Positions 9,178 through 18,757 of a stretch of DNA of 64,000 bases are shown one piece after another. Every line of letters starts with the position of its first letter. Position 1 is the stretch's first letter. Source of the stretch: Clostridia bacterium (lineage in GTDB: Bacteria > Bacillota > Clostridia > Oscillospirales > Acutalibacteraceae). Location of the stretch: positions 44,371-108,370 of the forward strand of contig JAGBHV010000073.1 of the NCBI GenBank assembly GCA_017935325.1, given 5' to 3'. The notes under the pieces are model-generated. The model saw nothing but the letters and a program-made list of their open reading frames with translations, was not told the DNA's origin and did not search any database. The position numbers were made by a program, and so were the translations under genes.

Positions 9178-10314
9178 TTATTCTATGACATTGCCGACAA
9201 AAACTTCATCTATTGCTTCAATCAGGTTTTCGACAATTGAAAAATCTTCCGGTGCAGTTGTCATAACAGAAATAATATATGTTTTTTCTCCGCCATAAAT
9301 AATACCTGCATCATTTGTAACATGAAGACCGCCGGCTGACAACCAACCTGCTTTTGAACGGGTAAGATATTTTTCGGAAAGGACTGAATGTATGGGTGAT
9401 GTTTCCGGGTTTTCAAACATGTTGCCCAGTTTCTTACCTGTTTCCCCGCTTTCAAAGAAGAAATAACTTCCAAGCCACAACTGAGCCAGCTGACGCGGTG
9501 TTATATTATGATAGATTTCGGAAATATCAATGTCAAAATCACATCCTGATTGTTCTGCCCACTGCACAAAGCTATTGTTACCATGTTTTTAAAAAAGTGA
9601 CACATAATCTTCGTTTGATGAATACTTAAGTGTTGAATTTATTAAACTTTTTTCTCTGTCCAGAACTGAATTATCAGCACTTACAAGAGACGTGACATAA
9701 GGTCCTTTGACTGTGCTTGCAGAATAAATCAATTCATCTGCATTATATGAAAATCCCTGCATTGAACTCAGCTCAAAAACAAAAAAGCCCACTTTATAGT
9801 CTTTTTCTTCAAATTTTTTCACTGCTTCGTTCAGTAATTTTTTACTGTTTTCAGTCAACTGACAATTTCCGTGGAATGACAAAACGTTACTTTCGGTTTC
9901 ATCTTTGAATTTTTCACTCACTTTTAAAACTGCAGTTGCATCTGTTTCTTCACTTGCCTTGCCGTTTTCAACATACCACCATTTGTTTTCACCACGTTTT
10001 AACAAAGCGTTATAAGAAAAATCGACCTTTCCGTCTTTAACATACCACCATGCTTCTTCACCTTTGACAGTTCCGAATACGAAATCGTCTTTCTGAGTCA
10101 GCATTCCGTTTTCGTAGAAATTCCAGTCATTATTTTCATTGTAAAATCCGTCAGCACGTGTTGTCGGCTCTTCTGTTGTCATTTCCGCAAAAACGGGATC
10201 TGCATCTTTTTCGCCATTACGATGTGACATTACCATAACAGTTGCCGTAGCACATACCACCAGCACTAAAATAACAGAAAAAATAATATTTATATTTCTA
10301 TTTTTCAACTTCAT
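9178..10314 (-). pseudogene. Membrane-anchored beta-lactamase-like serine hydrolase, interrupted by an in-frame TAA
   Basis: Read through, this is a 378-codon gene. An N-terminal membrane segment (about 10-30) is followed by two WWYV-x-(D/N)GK repeats of the GW/choline-binding-like kind (about 85-120), then a class A beta-lactamase-fold domain. The SxxK motif is STVK in IYSASTVKG, YSSNED takes the place of SDN, and a KAG follows SR/TRS in place of KTG. TAA at 9591-9589 cuts the frame after DYVSLF. The downstream part (KHGNNSFVQWAEQSG onward) is in the same frame, so one base change (AAA to TAA at a T/A run junction) explains it, not a frameshift. Everything else looks intact, so the mutation is recent, or a sequencing or strain variant. 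The ATG at 10314 is only 2 nt from GGAG; TTG two codons later is better spaced. Confidence 0.8.
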
Positions 10315-10326
10315 TTCTCCTAATAG

Positions 10327-10354
10327 TTACGGTTGCTCTATCGGGCAACCGTAA
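10327..10354 (-). terminator. Terminator hairpin after the M20 peptidase gene
   Basis: TTACGGTTGC (10327-10336) and GCAACCGTAA (10345-10354) form a perfect 10-bp stem with an 8-nt loop. It lies between the M20 gene stop and the serine hydrolase start. No long T-run follows, so termination strength is uncertain. Confidence 0.55.
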
Positions 10355-10360
10355 TTAAAC

Positions 10361-11809
10361 TTATTTATGATTTCTGATATAGTACTTATAGAATTTAACG
10401 CCTGCTGCAACATTGTCTGTTGAAATATTTTCGTTTGCTGCGTGCATTGCAGCAAGCTGCTGAGGATTCATTTTAACAGGACAGAATCTTAAGCAGTTGT
10501 CTGTAACTCTTTCATAGAATCTGCTGTCTGTAGCGCCTGCCATATAGTAAGGTGTAACGCATACATCAGGGCGTACTTCGTTGATACACTGTTTAAGATA
10601 GCTGAAAGCCTCGCCTTCGGGGTCAGTTACCTTTGATGCGCTTCTTCTGTTCATGGGTTCAACCTTAAGGTCATATTTTTCTGCAATTTTTTCAAGAACA
10701 GCAATAGAGGCATCTGCATCCTGATGTGTTGAAGGTCTGATATTACAGATAACATATGCTTCGTCAGGAATAACATTGGGTGCAGTTGAACCGCCACACA
10801 TTGTGAAAGCACATGTTGTTGAAAGGAATGCTTCGCCGAATGATGAAAGTGACGGCAGAAGTGCAACAAGGATGGGTTTGAAAAGCCATACGTTGCCAAG
10901 CACAAGTCTCATGGGGAATGATGCATATGCTGCAACTGATGAGAACATCTGCTTAACAGGCACGTCCATATATTTTTTGAAAGGTTTCTTTGTTTCAACT
11001 TCGTTTACGAAAGCTGAAAGCCTTGCAATAGGAGTGTTTTTCGGCGGAGTGGAAGAATGTCCGCCTGCACCCTTTGCAGTAATTTTAATATTGCAGTTAC
11101 CCTTTTCAACAATACCGATAGCCGCTGTGTCACAAGCAACACCGGGGAATGCTTTTTCCATAATTGTTCCGCCTTCGTCAAGAACAGAAAGAAGATTTAC
11201 ATTGTTCTTTTCAAGGTGGTCAATAATCAGGTCTGCACCGCCGCCGAAAATTTCTTCGTTTGCAGAAAATGCAAGATAAACGTCACATTCGGGAACAAAG
11301 TTTTCTGAGAGTAATTCTTCAACTGCAGAAAGTTCAGCAAGAACAGTACATTTGCAGTCCATTGCACCTCTGCCGTGAACTGCACCGTCTGCAATTTCAC
11401 CTGAAAACGGGTCGTATTTCCAATCAGTTTCTTCTGCAGGAACAACATCCTGATGTCCCATAAGAAGGAATGCACGTGAAGAATCTTTACCAACCCATTT
11501 GTAAAGAAGGTTACCCTGAATTTCAGTTTTTTCAAGGTGTTTGTGTACAAGGGGAAAATCTTCTTCAATAACCTTATGGAGCTTATAAAACTCTGTAAGG
11601 TCGGTATTTCCTCTCATAGAAATTGTGGGAATTTTCACCATTCTTGAAAGCTTTTCAGCGTACATTTTTTCTTCTTCTTTTGTAAAATCAAGTGTCGCTT
11701 TGCCGGGTGCCGGCTTTGCTTTGATTCTTATCGCGTTAATTACCGCAACAAGCAAAAGTACAACTATTATTGCGAGAACCGCAAGGAGAATAAATCCTGC
11801 ATATTTCAT
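10361..11809 (-). CDS. Membrane-anchored M20-family metallopeptidase
   Basis: This 482-residue protein has one N-terminal transmembrane helix (about 4-27). The M20 di-zinc hydrolase domain follows, with LLMGHQDVVPA near 118, GRGAMDCK, and the catalytic Glu in AFSANEEIFGGG. A dimerisation lid occupies the middle (GAGGHSS then PSTHQDAD). The overall pattern resembles the PM20D1/carboxypeptidase S branch, which hydrolyses N-acyl amino acids or dipeptides. The substrate is not evident. Its ATG overlaps the GH106-like gene's stop (ATGA at 11809-11806), so the two are translationally coupled. The pairing of a glycosidase with an amidohydrolase suggests breakdown of a glycoconjugate, but this is inference. 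Confidence 0.88.
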   Translation of the reverse strand: MKYAGFILLAVLAIIVVLLLVAVINAIRIKAKPAPGKATLDFTKEEEKMYAEKLSRMVKIPTISMRGNTDLTEFYKLHKVIEEDFPLVHKHLEKTEIQGNLLYKWVGKDSSRAFLLMGHQDVVPAEETDWKYDPFSGEIADGAVHGRGAMDCKCTVLAELSAVEELLSENFVPECDVYLAFSANEEIFGGGADLIIDHLEKNNVNLLSVLDEGGTIMEKAFPGVACDTAAIGIVEKGNCNIKITAKGAGGHSSTPPKNTPIARLSAFVNEVETKKPFKKYMDVPVKQMFSSVAAYASFPMRLVLGNVWLFKPILVALLPSLSSFGEAFLSTTCAFTMCGGSTAPNVIPDEAYVICNIRPSTHQDADASIAVLEKIAEKYDLKVEPMNRRSASKVTDPEGEAFSYLKQCINEVRPDVCVTPYYMAGATDSRFYERVTDNCLRFCPVKMNPQQLAAMHAANENISTDNVAAGVKFYKYYIRNHK

Positions 11810-14800
11810 TTTTCTGCCTCCAATTTTTCAAGAACCGGTTCTTTCTGGATACCGATAGGCTTGAAGAAATAATATTTTGTGTATTCTTCGTGTTCAACAC
11901 GCCATGCATCAGGTCCGTGCCATTTTCGTGTTAAATCGTTATTGTGGATTGCACCGAAACTGTTGTAGCGGTGACCGAATGCTGTAATTTCAATGAGATG
12001 TTCGCCTGCTTCAAGGTGACCCAATTCTGCTGAATACGGCTCAAAAGCAATTCTTCCGCAGTCTTTCCCGTCAACTGAAACTGCAATAACGGGGTTACGG
12101 AACATAGTACAGGAAAGTCTGTAATCGCCTTCTTCAACGTTTACTTTATATTTATAAGTAAGATTTCCGCCGTAGAAAGGCATACCGTATCTTAAATATT
12201 CACCAAAGCAGATTTTTTTGCGTTTTTCTGTAATTGTAATTCTTTCGCCTTCAGCAATTACGCCGAAGTCACCGAGAAGATAACCCCATTCAACGTTTGT
12301 TTTCTTTGCAAAGGGCATTTTTATTTCAATTACATTATCGCCTTTATGAAGTTTGCCGATGTTCATTTTAACAAGGCATTCATCAACATAGAAGCCTTCG
12401 TATTTCTGCTCAAAAATTTCACCATTTACGCTGATTTCGCAAAGTTCAGGTCTTTCATAAGCGAAATAAACATCGTCTGCTGTGTCAATTTCGGAATGAA
12501 TTGTGTAACGAAGTCCGAGAGTGTGGCTTGCATTTTCTTCATTCTTGATTACCCAGGGCTGTGCAACAGATTCTTTTCTTGAGGGATAACCGAGTATTTC
12601 CCTGAATTTATCGTCGATAAGAAGAACCTCTTCTTCAGCCTGCCATTCACCGCCGTCAAAGCTGTATTCTGCTCTTTCAAGAAGTGCAACATTAGGCTCT
12701 GACATTTCGTATTCCATTTCACCGAGAAGGTGTATTTTTTCTGCCACATCTCTTTCGCTGACAGAAAGGTCAGATGAATGCTCTTCAGCTTCTGTGAGCT
12801 TAAGAAGAATACTGTCGTGGCTGTAAATTATTTTTTTGATTACAGTAAATCCGTTTCTGCAATCAGAATCAATGTGAGAAATCTCACCTGTCAATGTATC
12901 ATAAAGCTCTGCATTGAAAGTGCCTTTTACCTTGATTGTAAGCTCTGTTTCATCAATAAGGTCAGACATACGTTTTTGTGCGTTTGCAATAAAGAGCCAT
13001 TTACAATCGTTATCGTTTCTCATCTGATAGAAAAGGTTTTTAGCATTTCTGCCTTCGTCATCAAGAAGGTATACTGTTTTAAACTCTTCAAGGCTCTTTA
13101 CAAGGCTTGCCTGAGTGAAAGAAACATTGTCGCATTCCTTTGCAAAATCAAGCGCTTCATCACTCTTCACAGCATCAACATGCTTCGGCACAGAGCCGAG
13201 GAAAATAACTTTACCGCCCGCTTTTCTGAAAGCCTTAAGTCTTTCAAGAGTTGTACCTCTGATTGTTTCAAGAGCAGGAACAATCACAACATCGTAAGCC
13301 ATTTCGCCTACTGTGAATTTGTCACCTGATTGATTTTTGTTAAGTGACGGAAGAAGTGATTCTGCAATGAAATCAAAATCAAGCTGATTTGAGAGCAACC
13401 ATAAAACTACATTCTGGAAGTTCTGTTCAAGCTCTTCTCTGAAAAGGCCTGTCTGCTCTTGCGGACCGAAACGTACCCAGAAGCTTTCAACAGGATGAAT
13501 AAGACCGATTTTAACTTCTGCCTTACCGCGAGTCATTGCAGTATTTACACGTGCAAAATGGTCTTCGATAAGCTTATATTCTTTGTACCACGGTGACTGA
13601 TAGAAAATCGATGCAGGATAGTCACGTTTAGCCTCGCCTTCCATGCTGTACCACGAAAGATGGTGAACGCGGTTTGTAATACCGAGAACTGCCTGCCAGT
13701 CGCCCTGCTGTTTGTGACCTCTGAAATCAAATTCCCAACCTGTTACACCGTAAAGTTCACTGAGAACACCTTCTCTGCCGTACTGATGAGATGCACTCTG
13801 CGCCTGCTTTGCAGTTGTGTATTCTCTCTGGTCGCAGAGCATATCAATGCCGGGAAGACCGAATGAACGGTATGAACGCATTGATTCACCCGTTGCTGAA
13901 GTCTGCGAATTAAGATTCTGTTCTTCCATCATATGACCTGTAAGAGGAAGGTTATGTTCATCGCACCATTTACCGATTGTATCGGCAAATGCAGATGCAA
14001 GAAGCTCTGCAGAAAGGTCGTGATATCTGTATCTTGCAACAGAAACTTCTGACTGAGGCAGATCCCAGAAAATTTCAGGCAAAGTATCAAAGAAATCTTC
14101 ACCGTATTTTTCATTGTAAATCTCAGGAAGTCTGCCTGTATAGGGAATAATCTCACTAGTTCTGTCTTCTGCAAAATCAAGTGAAGTTTTTCTTGTGTGC
14201 TGCGGCTCATCAGTAAAAATAGCAGGTACTGTATCCCCGATATATTCTTCAAGCGCATCGTAATATCTCTGATGAGTTACTTCAACAAACTTTTTGATTG
14301 CATCGGGATTGAGAGTATCAACATAAGTCTGATTATTAAACCATGCAGACGGCTTTGACACTTCAAGATATGCATACCATACATTGTTGCCGTCTTCGTT
14401 TTCAGCAAGTCTTTTATAACTTTTAAGATATCCGTTTTCCAAAGTGATATCGTACTTTGCAAGAAGCTCACCATCTTTTGAAAGAGAACCCATACTCTGT
14501 GAATCGTTGAGTTTTCTTTCAACTGCGTCTTCTTTCCTTATGGGTGAAAAAGCGATGTATCTTGCTCTGAATTCTTCATTGCAGGTTACAAGTCCGCCTG
14601 CAAAGCCTGAAGGCCAACGGTCTTCGTCATAAAGATATGCTTTCATACCTTTTTCTTTTGCACGCTCAACACAAGCTTTGAAATGCTCAAGATATTCATC
14701 GCTCATATAGTCGATATCAAGACCTGTACGGCAATGCATATGTGCACCGCCAATACCCATTTCTTCAAAATAATCAAGCTGTTTTTTCATTTTTTCCTTA

Positions 14801-14907
14801 TCCAGGTTGTTGTTAAGCGCCCAGAAAGGTTCACCGCGATATTCATTGGTGGGATTTTTGAAAAGCTCATTACTTAAAGTTTTTTCTTTTGACTTTGGAA
14901 AAATCAT
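11806..14907 (-). CDS. GH106-like glycoside hydrolase (alpha-L-rhamnosidase family)
   Basis: This is a 1033-residue protein without a signal peptide. The N-terminal (beta/alpha) region holds GIGGAHMHCRTGLDIDYMSD (about 51-70) and YLYDEDRWPSGFAGG (about 91-105), which are hallmark segments of the GH106 (PF17132) family. The rest consists of a GATase-like middle domain (EMAYDVVIVPALETIRGTTL) and beta-sandwich modules at the C-terminus. Known GH106 members release L-rhamnose from plant or bacterial polysaccharides. Cytoplasmic action on imported oligosaccharides is implied by the lack of a signal. ATG 14907 follows AAGGAGGGACAGAT. The stop overlaps the M20 gene start by 4 nt. Exact sugar specificity cannot be read from the sequence. 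Confidence 0.8.
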   Translation of the reverse strand: MIFPKSKEKTLSNELFKNPTNEYRGEPFWALNNNLDKEKMKKQLDYFEEMGIGGAHMHCRTGLDIDYMSDEYLEHFKACVERAKEKGMKAYLYDEDRWPSGFAGGLVTCNEEFRARYIAFSPIRKEDAVERKLNDSQSMGSLSKDGELLAKYDITLENGYLKSYKRLAENEDGNNVWYAYLEVSKPSAWFNNQTYVDTLNPDAIKKFVEVTHQRYYDALEEYIGDTVPAIFTDEPQHTRKTSLDFAEDRTSEIIPYTGRLPEIYNEKYGEDFFDTLPEIFWDLPQSEVSVARYRYHDLSAELLASAFADTIGKWCDEHNLPLTGHMMEEQNLNSQTSATGESMRSYRSFGLPGIDMLCDQREYTTAKQAQSASHQYGREGVLSELYGVTGWEFDFRGHKQQGDWQAVLGITNRVHHLSWYSMEGEAKRDYPASIFYQSPWYKEYKLIEDHFARVNTAMTRGKAEVKIGLIHPVESFWVRFGPQEQTGLFREELEQNFQNVVLWLLSNQLDFDFIAESLLPSLNKNQSGDKFTVGEMAYDVVIVPALETIRGTTLERLKAFRKAGGKVIFLGSVPKHVDAVKSDEALDFAKECDNVSFTQASLVKSLEEFKTVYLLDDEGRNAKNLFYQMRNDNDCKWLFIANAQKRMSDLIDETELTIKVKGTFNAELYDTLTGEISHIDSDCRNGFTVIKKIIYSHDSILLKLTEAEEHSSDLSVSERDVAEKIHLLGEMEYEMSEPNVALLERAEYSFDGGEWQAEEEVLLIDDKFREILGYPSRKESVAQPWVIKNEENASHTLGLRYTIHSEIDTADDVYFAYERPELCEISVNGEIFEQKYEGFYVDECLVKMNIGKLHKGDNVIEIKMPFAKKTNVEWGYLLGDFGVIAEGERITITEKRKKICFGEYLRYGMPFYGGNLTYKYKVNVEEGDYRLSCTMFRNPVIAVSVDGKDCGRIAFEPYSAELGHLEAGEHLIEITAFGHRYNSFGAIHNNDLTRKWHGPDAWRVEHEEYTKYYFFKPIGIQKEPVLEKLEAEK

Positions 14908-14934
14908 ATCTGTCCCTCCTTAATTTGCAAAATA

Positions 14935-14974
14935 AGCCGTACAGCAAAAGCATCAAGCCTTGCTGTATGGCTTT
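14935..14974 (-). terminator. Terminator after the ECF S-component gene
   Basis: AGCCGTACAGCAA (14935-14947) pairs with TTGCTGTATGGCTT (14960-14973) with one G-T pair. Read on the minus strand it follows the ECF gene stop by 7 nt and is followed by ATTTT. It separates the pantothenate pair from the GH106-M20 pair. Confidence 0.7.
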
Positions 14975-14980
14975 TATTGT

Positions 14981-15607
14981 TTATATTTTCATTTTTTTGT
15001 TTGCCACTACAAGTGCTTTGCTTACAGCTGAAGCTACAACAAGACATGAAGCAATTTCAACAAGTCCGTTTACACCCACTAAAGCCACGATAAATGCAAG
15101 GAAATTACCTGCACCGCTCTGTGCCATCATGTTCTGAATGAAATCAGTTTTGCCGAAAAGTAAAATAAGTGAAGCCATAAAGAAAACTGTGTTGAAAACA
15201 GGTCCGCTTGCCGCAGCAACGGGAAAAGCAATACCTGCTGTTTTTTTACCGTCGAGAGCTTTTGATATTCCCTTAAAAATAAGACCGCATAATAATCCTG
15301 CGAGAACACGTGTGGGAATACACATCACGAAAGTAAAAAACGGACTGATACCCATAAGAGTTGTGCCGAATGCATCCATGCCGAAGCATTGTGCAAAACT
15401 GGTTACGCCGAATACAAGCCCCATAAAAGCTCCCGCACCCGGACCGAGGACAATAGCCCCCGTAACAACGGGAATAATAACAAGAGCGATAGAGAGAGGT
15501 CCTATTTTCAGATACCCCAGCGGTGTGAAGGACATTACAACAACTATGGCAGTTAATACTGCAAGCTGTGTGAACTTCACGAGTTTTGACATTTGTGTTT
15601 TTTGCAT
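14981..15607 (-). CDS. ECF transporter substrate-binding (S) component, probably for pantothenate
   Basis: This 208-residue membrane protein has five or six hydrophobic segments. Its pattern (LAVLTAIVVVMSFTPLGYLK, then LVIIPVVTGAIVLGPGAGAF and GVTSFAQCFG) is that of small S-components such as PanT/RibU-type proteins. These work with a shared EcfA/EcfA'/EcfT energising module to import vitamins; that module is not in the window. The gene lies 68 bp downstream of coaX on the same strand. The gene order pantothenate kinase then importer supports pantothenate as substrate, by inference. ATG 15607 is chosen over an upstream start because AAGGAGGAATATAAA precedes it. Confidence 0.8.
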   Translation of the reverse strand: MQKTQMSKLVKFTQLAVLTAIVVVMSFTPLGYLKIGPLSIALVIIPVVTGAIVLGPGAGAFMGLVFGVTSFAQCFGMDAFGTTLMGISPFFTFVMCIPTRVLAGLLCGLIFKGISKALDGKKTAGIAFPVAAASGPVFNTVFFMASLILLFGKTDFIQNMMAQSGAGNFLAFIVALVGVNGLVEIASCLVVASAVSKALVVANKKMKI

Positions 15608-15675
15608 TTTATATTCCTCCTTGCTGTCGCTCCGCACAAATCGCGGATACGGCGCAAAATTCAGCAAAAAATTAA

Positions 15676-16452
15676 TTATTTACTTTTTACATTCTTGTCG
15701 TAAATGATTTTCAGTCCATCAAGCAGAAGGTACTTATCATATTCAATTTCAGTTTTACAATTACTTATTACACTTCTTGCGAAACCGCCCGTCGCCACGA
15801 TTGACGCAGGCTTTCTGCCGATTTCATCCGAGAAACGCTCAATCATACCGTCTATCATTGCGGCTGTGCCCACAAGTGTGCCTGAAAGAATACAGTCAAT
15901 CGTGTTCTTTCCTAATGCACTCTTTGCTCTTTTGATGCCGATATTCGGCAGAAGTGATGCAGAAGACGAAAGTGCATTCATTGAAACATTGATGCCTGCG
16001 GCAATTGTACAGCCGAGGAAGCTTCCGTTTTCATCAATTACATAAATCTTGCTCGCCGTTCCCAGGTCAATTACAAAACAAGGCAACGGATATTTTTTCA
16101 TTGCTGCAACTCCGCCCGTTACAAAATCAGCTCCGAGTGTTGACGGGTCATCAATGAGAATATTAAGACCTGTTTTTATTCCCGGACCTACAACAAGCGG
16201 AGTGATGCCTGTAAGCCTTCTTACAGCCTCACCTACGGGATAAGTAACTTCAGGAACAACGCTGCTTAAAATACTGCCTGAAAACTCATCTTTTTCAACA
16301 GAATACAGCTTGAAAATGTTCATAATTTCGCAGGCGTACTGGTCTGCCATTCGCTTTTTATCTGTTGCAAGACGCGACACAAAAACAAGTTCGTCCCCTT
16401 TAAAAGCACCGATAGTTATGTTTGTGTTTCCTATATCTATTGTAAGAATCAT
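15676..16452 (-). CDS. coaX: Type III pantothenate kinase
   Basis: This 258-residue ASKHA-fold kinase makes 4'-phosphopantothenate, the first step from pantothenate to coenzyme A. The N-terminal MILTIDIGNTNITIG holds the phosphate-binding D-x-GNT. PSTLGADFVTGGVAA carries the catalytic Asp, and VIDLGTASKIYV and VATGGFARSV are the remaining nucleotide motifs. Type III kinases are feedback-insensitive and need a monovalent cation, as known for the family. It has a good promoter at 16485-16513 and is followed by the ECF S-component gene. Length is normal. Confidence 0.95.
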   Translation of the reverse strand: MILTIDIGNTNITIGAFKGDELVFVSRLATDKKRMADQYACEIMNIFKLYSVEKDEFSGSILSSVVPEVTYPVGEAVRRLTGITPLVVGPGIKTGLNILIDDPSTLGADFVTGGVAAMKKYPLPCFVIDLGTASKIYVIDENGSFLGCTIAAGINVSMNALSSSASLLPNIGIKRAKSALGKNTIDCILSGTLVGTAAMIDGMIERFSDEIGRKPASIVATGGFARSVISNCKTEIEYDKYLLLDGLKIIYDKNVKSK

Positions 16453-16484
16453 ATTAATATCTCCGAAATGCGACTTTTTTTCAT

Positions 16485-16513
16485 ATTATACTCTATTATT
16501 TTTGAAAAATCAA
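16485..16513 (-). promoter_or_regulatory. coaX promoter
   Basis: On the minus strand, TTGATT (16513-16508), a 17-bp spacer and TATAAT (16490-16485) lie about 30 bp upstream of the coaX ATG. No riboswitch-like structure is visible in the short leader. Confidence 0.65.
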
Positions 16514-16554
16514 TGCTATAATACATGCAACAGAAAAATTTTTGAGGTATTTTT

Positions 16555-17427
16555 ATGCAGTGTAATATTTGTCCGAGAAAATGTAATATTGACCGAAGCA
16601 AGCATGCAGGTTACTGCGGTATGACCGATACAGTAAAAATCGCAAGAGCAGAACTTCACTTCTGGGAAGAGCCCTGTATCAGCGGTGACAGAGGTTCAGG
16701 AACTGTTTTCTTTTCGGGGTGTCCTCTGAAATGTGTTTATTGCCAGAATAATGACATCAGCTCAGGCGGATTCGGTAAAGAAATTTCTGTAGAGCGTTTA
16801 GCGGAAATTTTCAAAGAACTTGAAGAAAAAGGTGCTCACAATATCAACCTTGTAACACCTACTCACTATTCCAAAGAGATACTTGAGGCTTTCAGTGTTT
16901 ACAAGCCGAAAATCCCCGTGGTTTATAATTGTTCAGGGTATGAAAGCATTGAAACTCTGAAAAAGTTCAAAGATATTGTTGATATTTATCTTACCGATAT
17001 CAAGTATTTCGACAACGATGTCAGCCTTAAATATTCGAAAGCCGAAGATTATTTTGCGGTGGCATCAGAAGCCGTCAGAGAAATGATTTCACAGAAACCT
17101 GAAAACATATTTGATAAAAACGGAATTATGCAGAAAGGCGTGATTATACGCCATCTTGTCCTGCCGCTGAATCTTACGCAGACAAGAAAAATTTTCGAAT
17201 GGGTAAAAAATGAATTTTCCGAAGACGTGATAATCAGTCTGATGAGTCAGTATATTCCCATGCACAAAGCCTCTGAATTCAAAGAAATCAACAGAAAAAT
17301 CACAGCAAGAGAATACGACAAAGCGTTGTCAATAATTGAAGAACTCGGCTTTGAAAACGTTTTTATTCAGGAGCTTTCTTCTTCAAAAGAAGCTTTTATC
17401 CCGCCCTTCAATCTTGAAGGAGTATAA
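16555..17427 (+). CDS. PflX-like radical SAM protein
   Basis: This 290-residue protein belongs to the COG1313/PflX group, related to pyruvate formate-lyase activases. The radical SAM cysteines are C56, C60 and C63 in FFSGCPLKCVYCQNN. Four more Cys at 3, 6, 10 and 21 (CNICPRKC ... GYCG) form an N-terminal cluster-like motif found in this group. TPTHYSKEI and NCSGYES are other family signatures. The substrate is not known for the family. No glycyl-radical enzyme gene is nearby, so pairing with a partner cannot be judged. ATG 16555 follows TTGAGG with 7-nt spacing. It is divergent from coaX. Confidence 0.88.
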   Translation: MQCNICPRKCNIDRSKHAGYCGMTDTVKIARAELHFWEEPCISGDRGSGTVFFSGCPLKCVYCQNNDISSGGFGKEISVERLAEIFKELEEKGAHNINLVTPTHYSKEILEAFSVYKPKIPVVYNCSGYESIETLKKFKDIVDIYLTDIKYFDNDVSLKYSKAEDYFAVASEAVREMISQKPENIFDKNGIMQKGVIIRHLVLPLNLTQTRKIFEWVKNEFSEDVIISLMSQYIPMHKASEFKEINRKITAREYDKALSIIEELGFENVFIQELSSSKEAFIPPFNLEGV

Positions 17428-17459
17428 CAAAAATATGTAAATTTATATGTATTTTAATA

Positions 17460-17488
17460 TTGATATTGTACATTTTTTATGTTACAAT
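17460..17488 (+). promoter_or_regulatory. Promoter of the inositol operon
   Basis: TTGATA (17460-17465), a 17-bp spacer and TACAAT (17483-17488) lie 34 bp before the phosphoesterase start codon. No other convincing promoter or strong terminator was seen until after iolG, so this probably drives all eight genes. Confidence 0.65.
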
Positions 17489-17522
17489 ATATTGTATTTT
17501 ATACCAATTGGAGGTTTTACAC

Positions 17523-18722
17523 ATGAAAAAGAAAATTTTATCAATCGTTCTTGCAACAGTAATGCTTATCTGCGCTGTTGTTCCCGTTGCTTTTGCAACA
17601 GATGACGCTGAAGCAGTTCTTCAGTTCGGCAAAGACGGTAAATTTGAAATTCTCGTTCTTGCTGACGTACAGGACGACAATCCTGTAAACGAAGACACAC
17701 TTCAGTACATAAGAGAAGCTATTGACACAGTTAAACCTGATCTTGTTGTTTTCAATGGTGACAACATCACAATTGACGATAAAGCTGCTTACGACCAGCT
17801 TTTAAGCGTTCTTGTTGAAAGAAATCAGAAATTTACATTTGTTTTCGGCAACCACGACGTTGAAGACAGATCATTTACAAAAGAAGATATCCTTGAAATC
17901 TACCAGTCATATGAAGGCTGTCTGGCATATGATGCAGACCCTGCTCTTCACGGATGTGCAACTCACAATCTTCCCATCCTTTCATCTGATGGTTCAAAAG
18001 TTGCTTTCAACCTCTGGATGTTTGACAGCGGTGACTACCTTAAAAATGAAGATGGCTCATGGTATTACGATGAATATGACAGCAGAGTTTATGACTGCGT
18101 AAGAGAAGACCAGATTGAATGGTACAAAAATGTAAGTAAACAGCTCGAAGAAGAAAACGGCGGCAAAGTTCCTTCAATTGCATTTGAACATATCATCACA
18201 GAAGAAGGCGTTGCTGCAGTTCTTCCCAAAATTCCCTCATTCCTCGGTCTCATCGGCAGAAGTTTCTCTAACGGCAATGCTTACTCATTTGTTCCTGTAT
18301 TCACAAGAATTATGAGCGGCGTTATTCTTGAGCCCCCCTGCCCCTCAACAGAAAACGACGGTCAGTGGGATGCATTCGTTGAACGCGGTGATGTTCTCGG
18401 TTGCGTATTCGGTCACGACCACGTAAATTCATTTGTTGCTGAATACAACGGCGTTGATGCTATTATGACTCCCGGTATTACAAGTGAATCATATAAAAAT
18501 GATACATTCAGAGGTGGCAGAATCATAACTATCGACGAAAACAACCCCTGGGAATATGAAACAGAAATGCTTTATTTCCACGCTCTTGCTCTTAAAGAAG
18601 GTTCACTTATTCCTGAAGTATCAGGCATAAGCATTGATGAATTCAGAACACACGAATTCCTTGCAGGCATGACAGAGGTTGCTCTCTGCTTCGCAAAAGT
18701 TCTCACATTCTTCATAAGATAA
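17523..18722 (+). CDS. Secreted calcineurin-like metallophosphoesterase at the head of the inositol operon
   Basis: This 399-residue protein has a clear signal peptide (MKKKILSIVLATVMLICAVV, cleavage after AFA near residue 25). The metallophosphatase motifs follow in order: ILVLADVQDD, VVFNGDNIT, FVFGNHDVED, an H in IAFEHII, and GCVFGHDHVNSF. These chelate two metal ions, usually Fe/Mn/Zn. The fold resembles the purple-acid-type/DCR2 phosphoesterase branch. ATG 17523 follows TTGGAGG; an ORF upstream of it lacks an RBS. Only 35 bp without a terminator separate it from the symporter gene, so it is part of the inositol operon. It may free inositol from phosphorylated forms outside the cell. That is inference; the substrate is unknown. 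Confidence 0.87.
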   Translation: MKKKILSIVLATVMLICAVVPVAFATDDAEAVLQFGKDGKFEILVLADVQDDNPVNEDTLQYIREAIDTVKPDLVVFNGDNITIDDKAAYDQLLSVLVERNQKFTFVFGNHDVEDRSFTKEDILEIYQSYEGCLAYDADPALHGCATHNLPILSSDGSKVAFNLWMFDSGDYLKNEDGSWYYDEYDSRVYDCVREDQIEWYKNVSKQLEEENGGKVPSIAFEHIITEEGVAAVLPKIPSFLGLIGRSFSNGNAYSFVPVFTRIMSGVILEPPCPSTENDGQWDAFVERGDVLGCVFGHDHVNSFVAEYNGVDAIMTPGITSESYKNDTFRGGRIITIDENNPWEYETEMLYFHALALKEGSLIPEVSGISIDEFRTHEFLAGMTEVALCFAKVLTFFIR

Positions 18723-18757
18723 CAAAACTAAACAGCTTTCCTTAAGGAGGGTAAAAA

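Noticed and set aside
9178-9567. A separate small gene starting at the GTG 9567.
   Set aside because: It is in the same frame as the upstream serine hydrolase and continues its domain. The only break is one TAA codon, and no RBS precedes the GTG.
9580-9600. A homopolymer frameshift in the serine hydrolase.
   Set aside because: Codon counting shows both halves share one frame, so an indel is not the cause; a substitution is.
16453-16554. A riboswitch controlling coaX or the ECF gene.
   Set aside because: The leader after the coaX promoter is about 25 nt and shows no structure.
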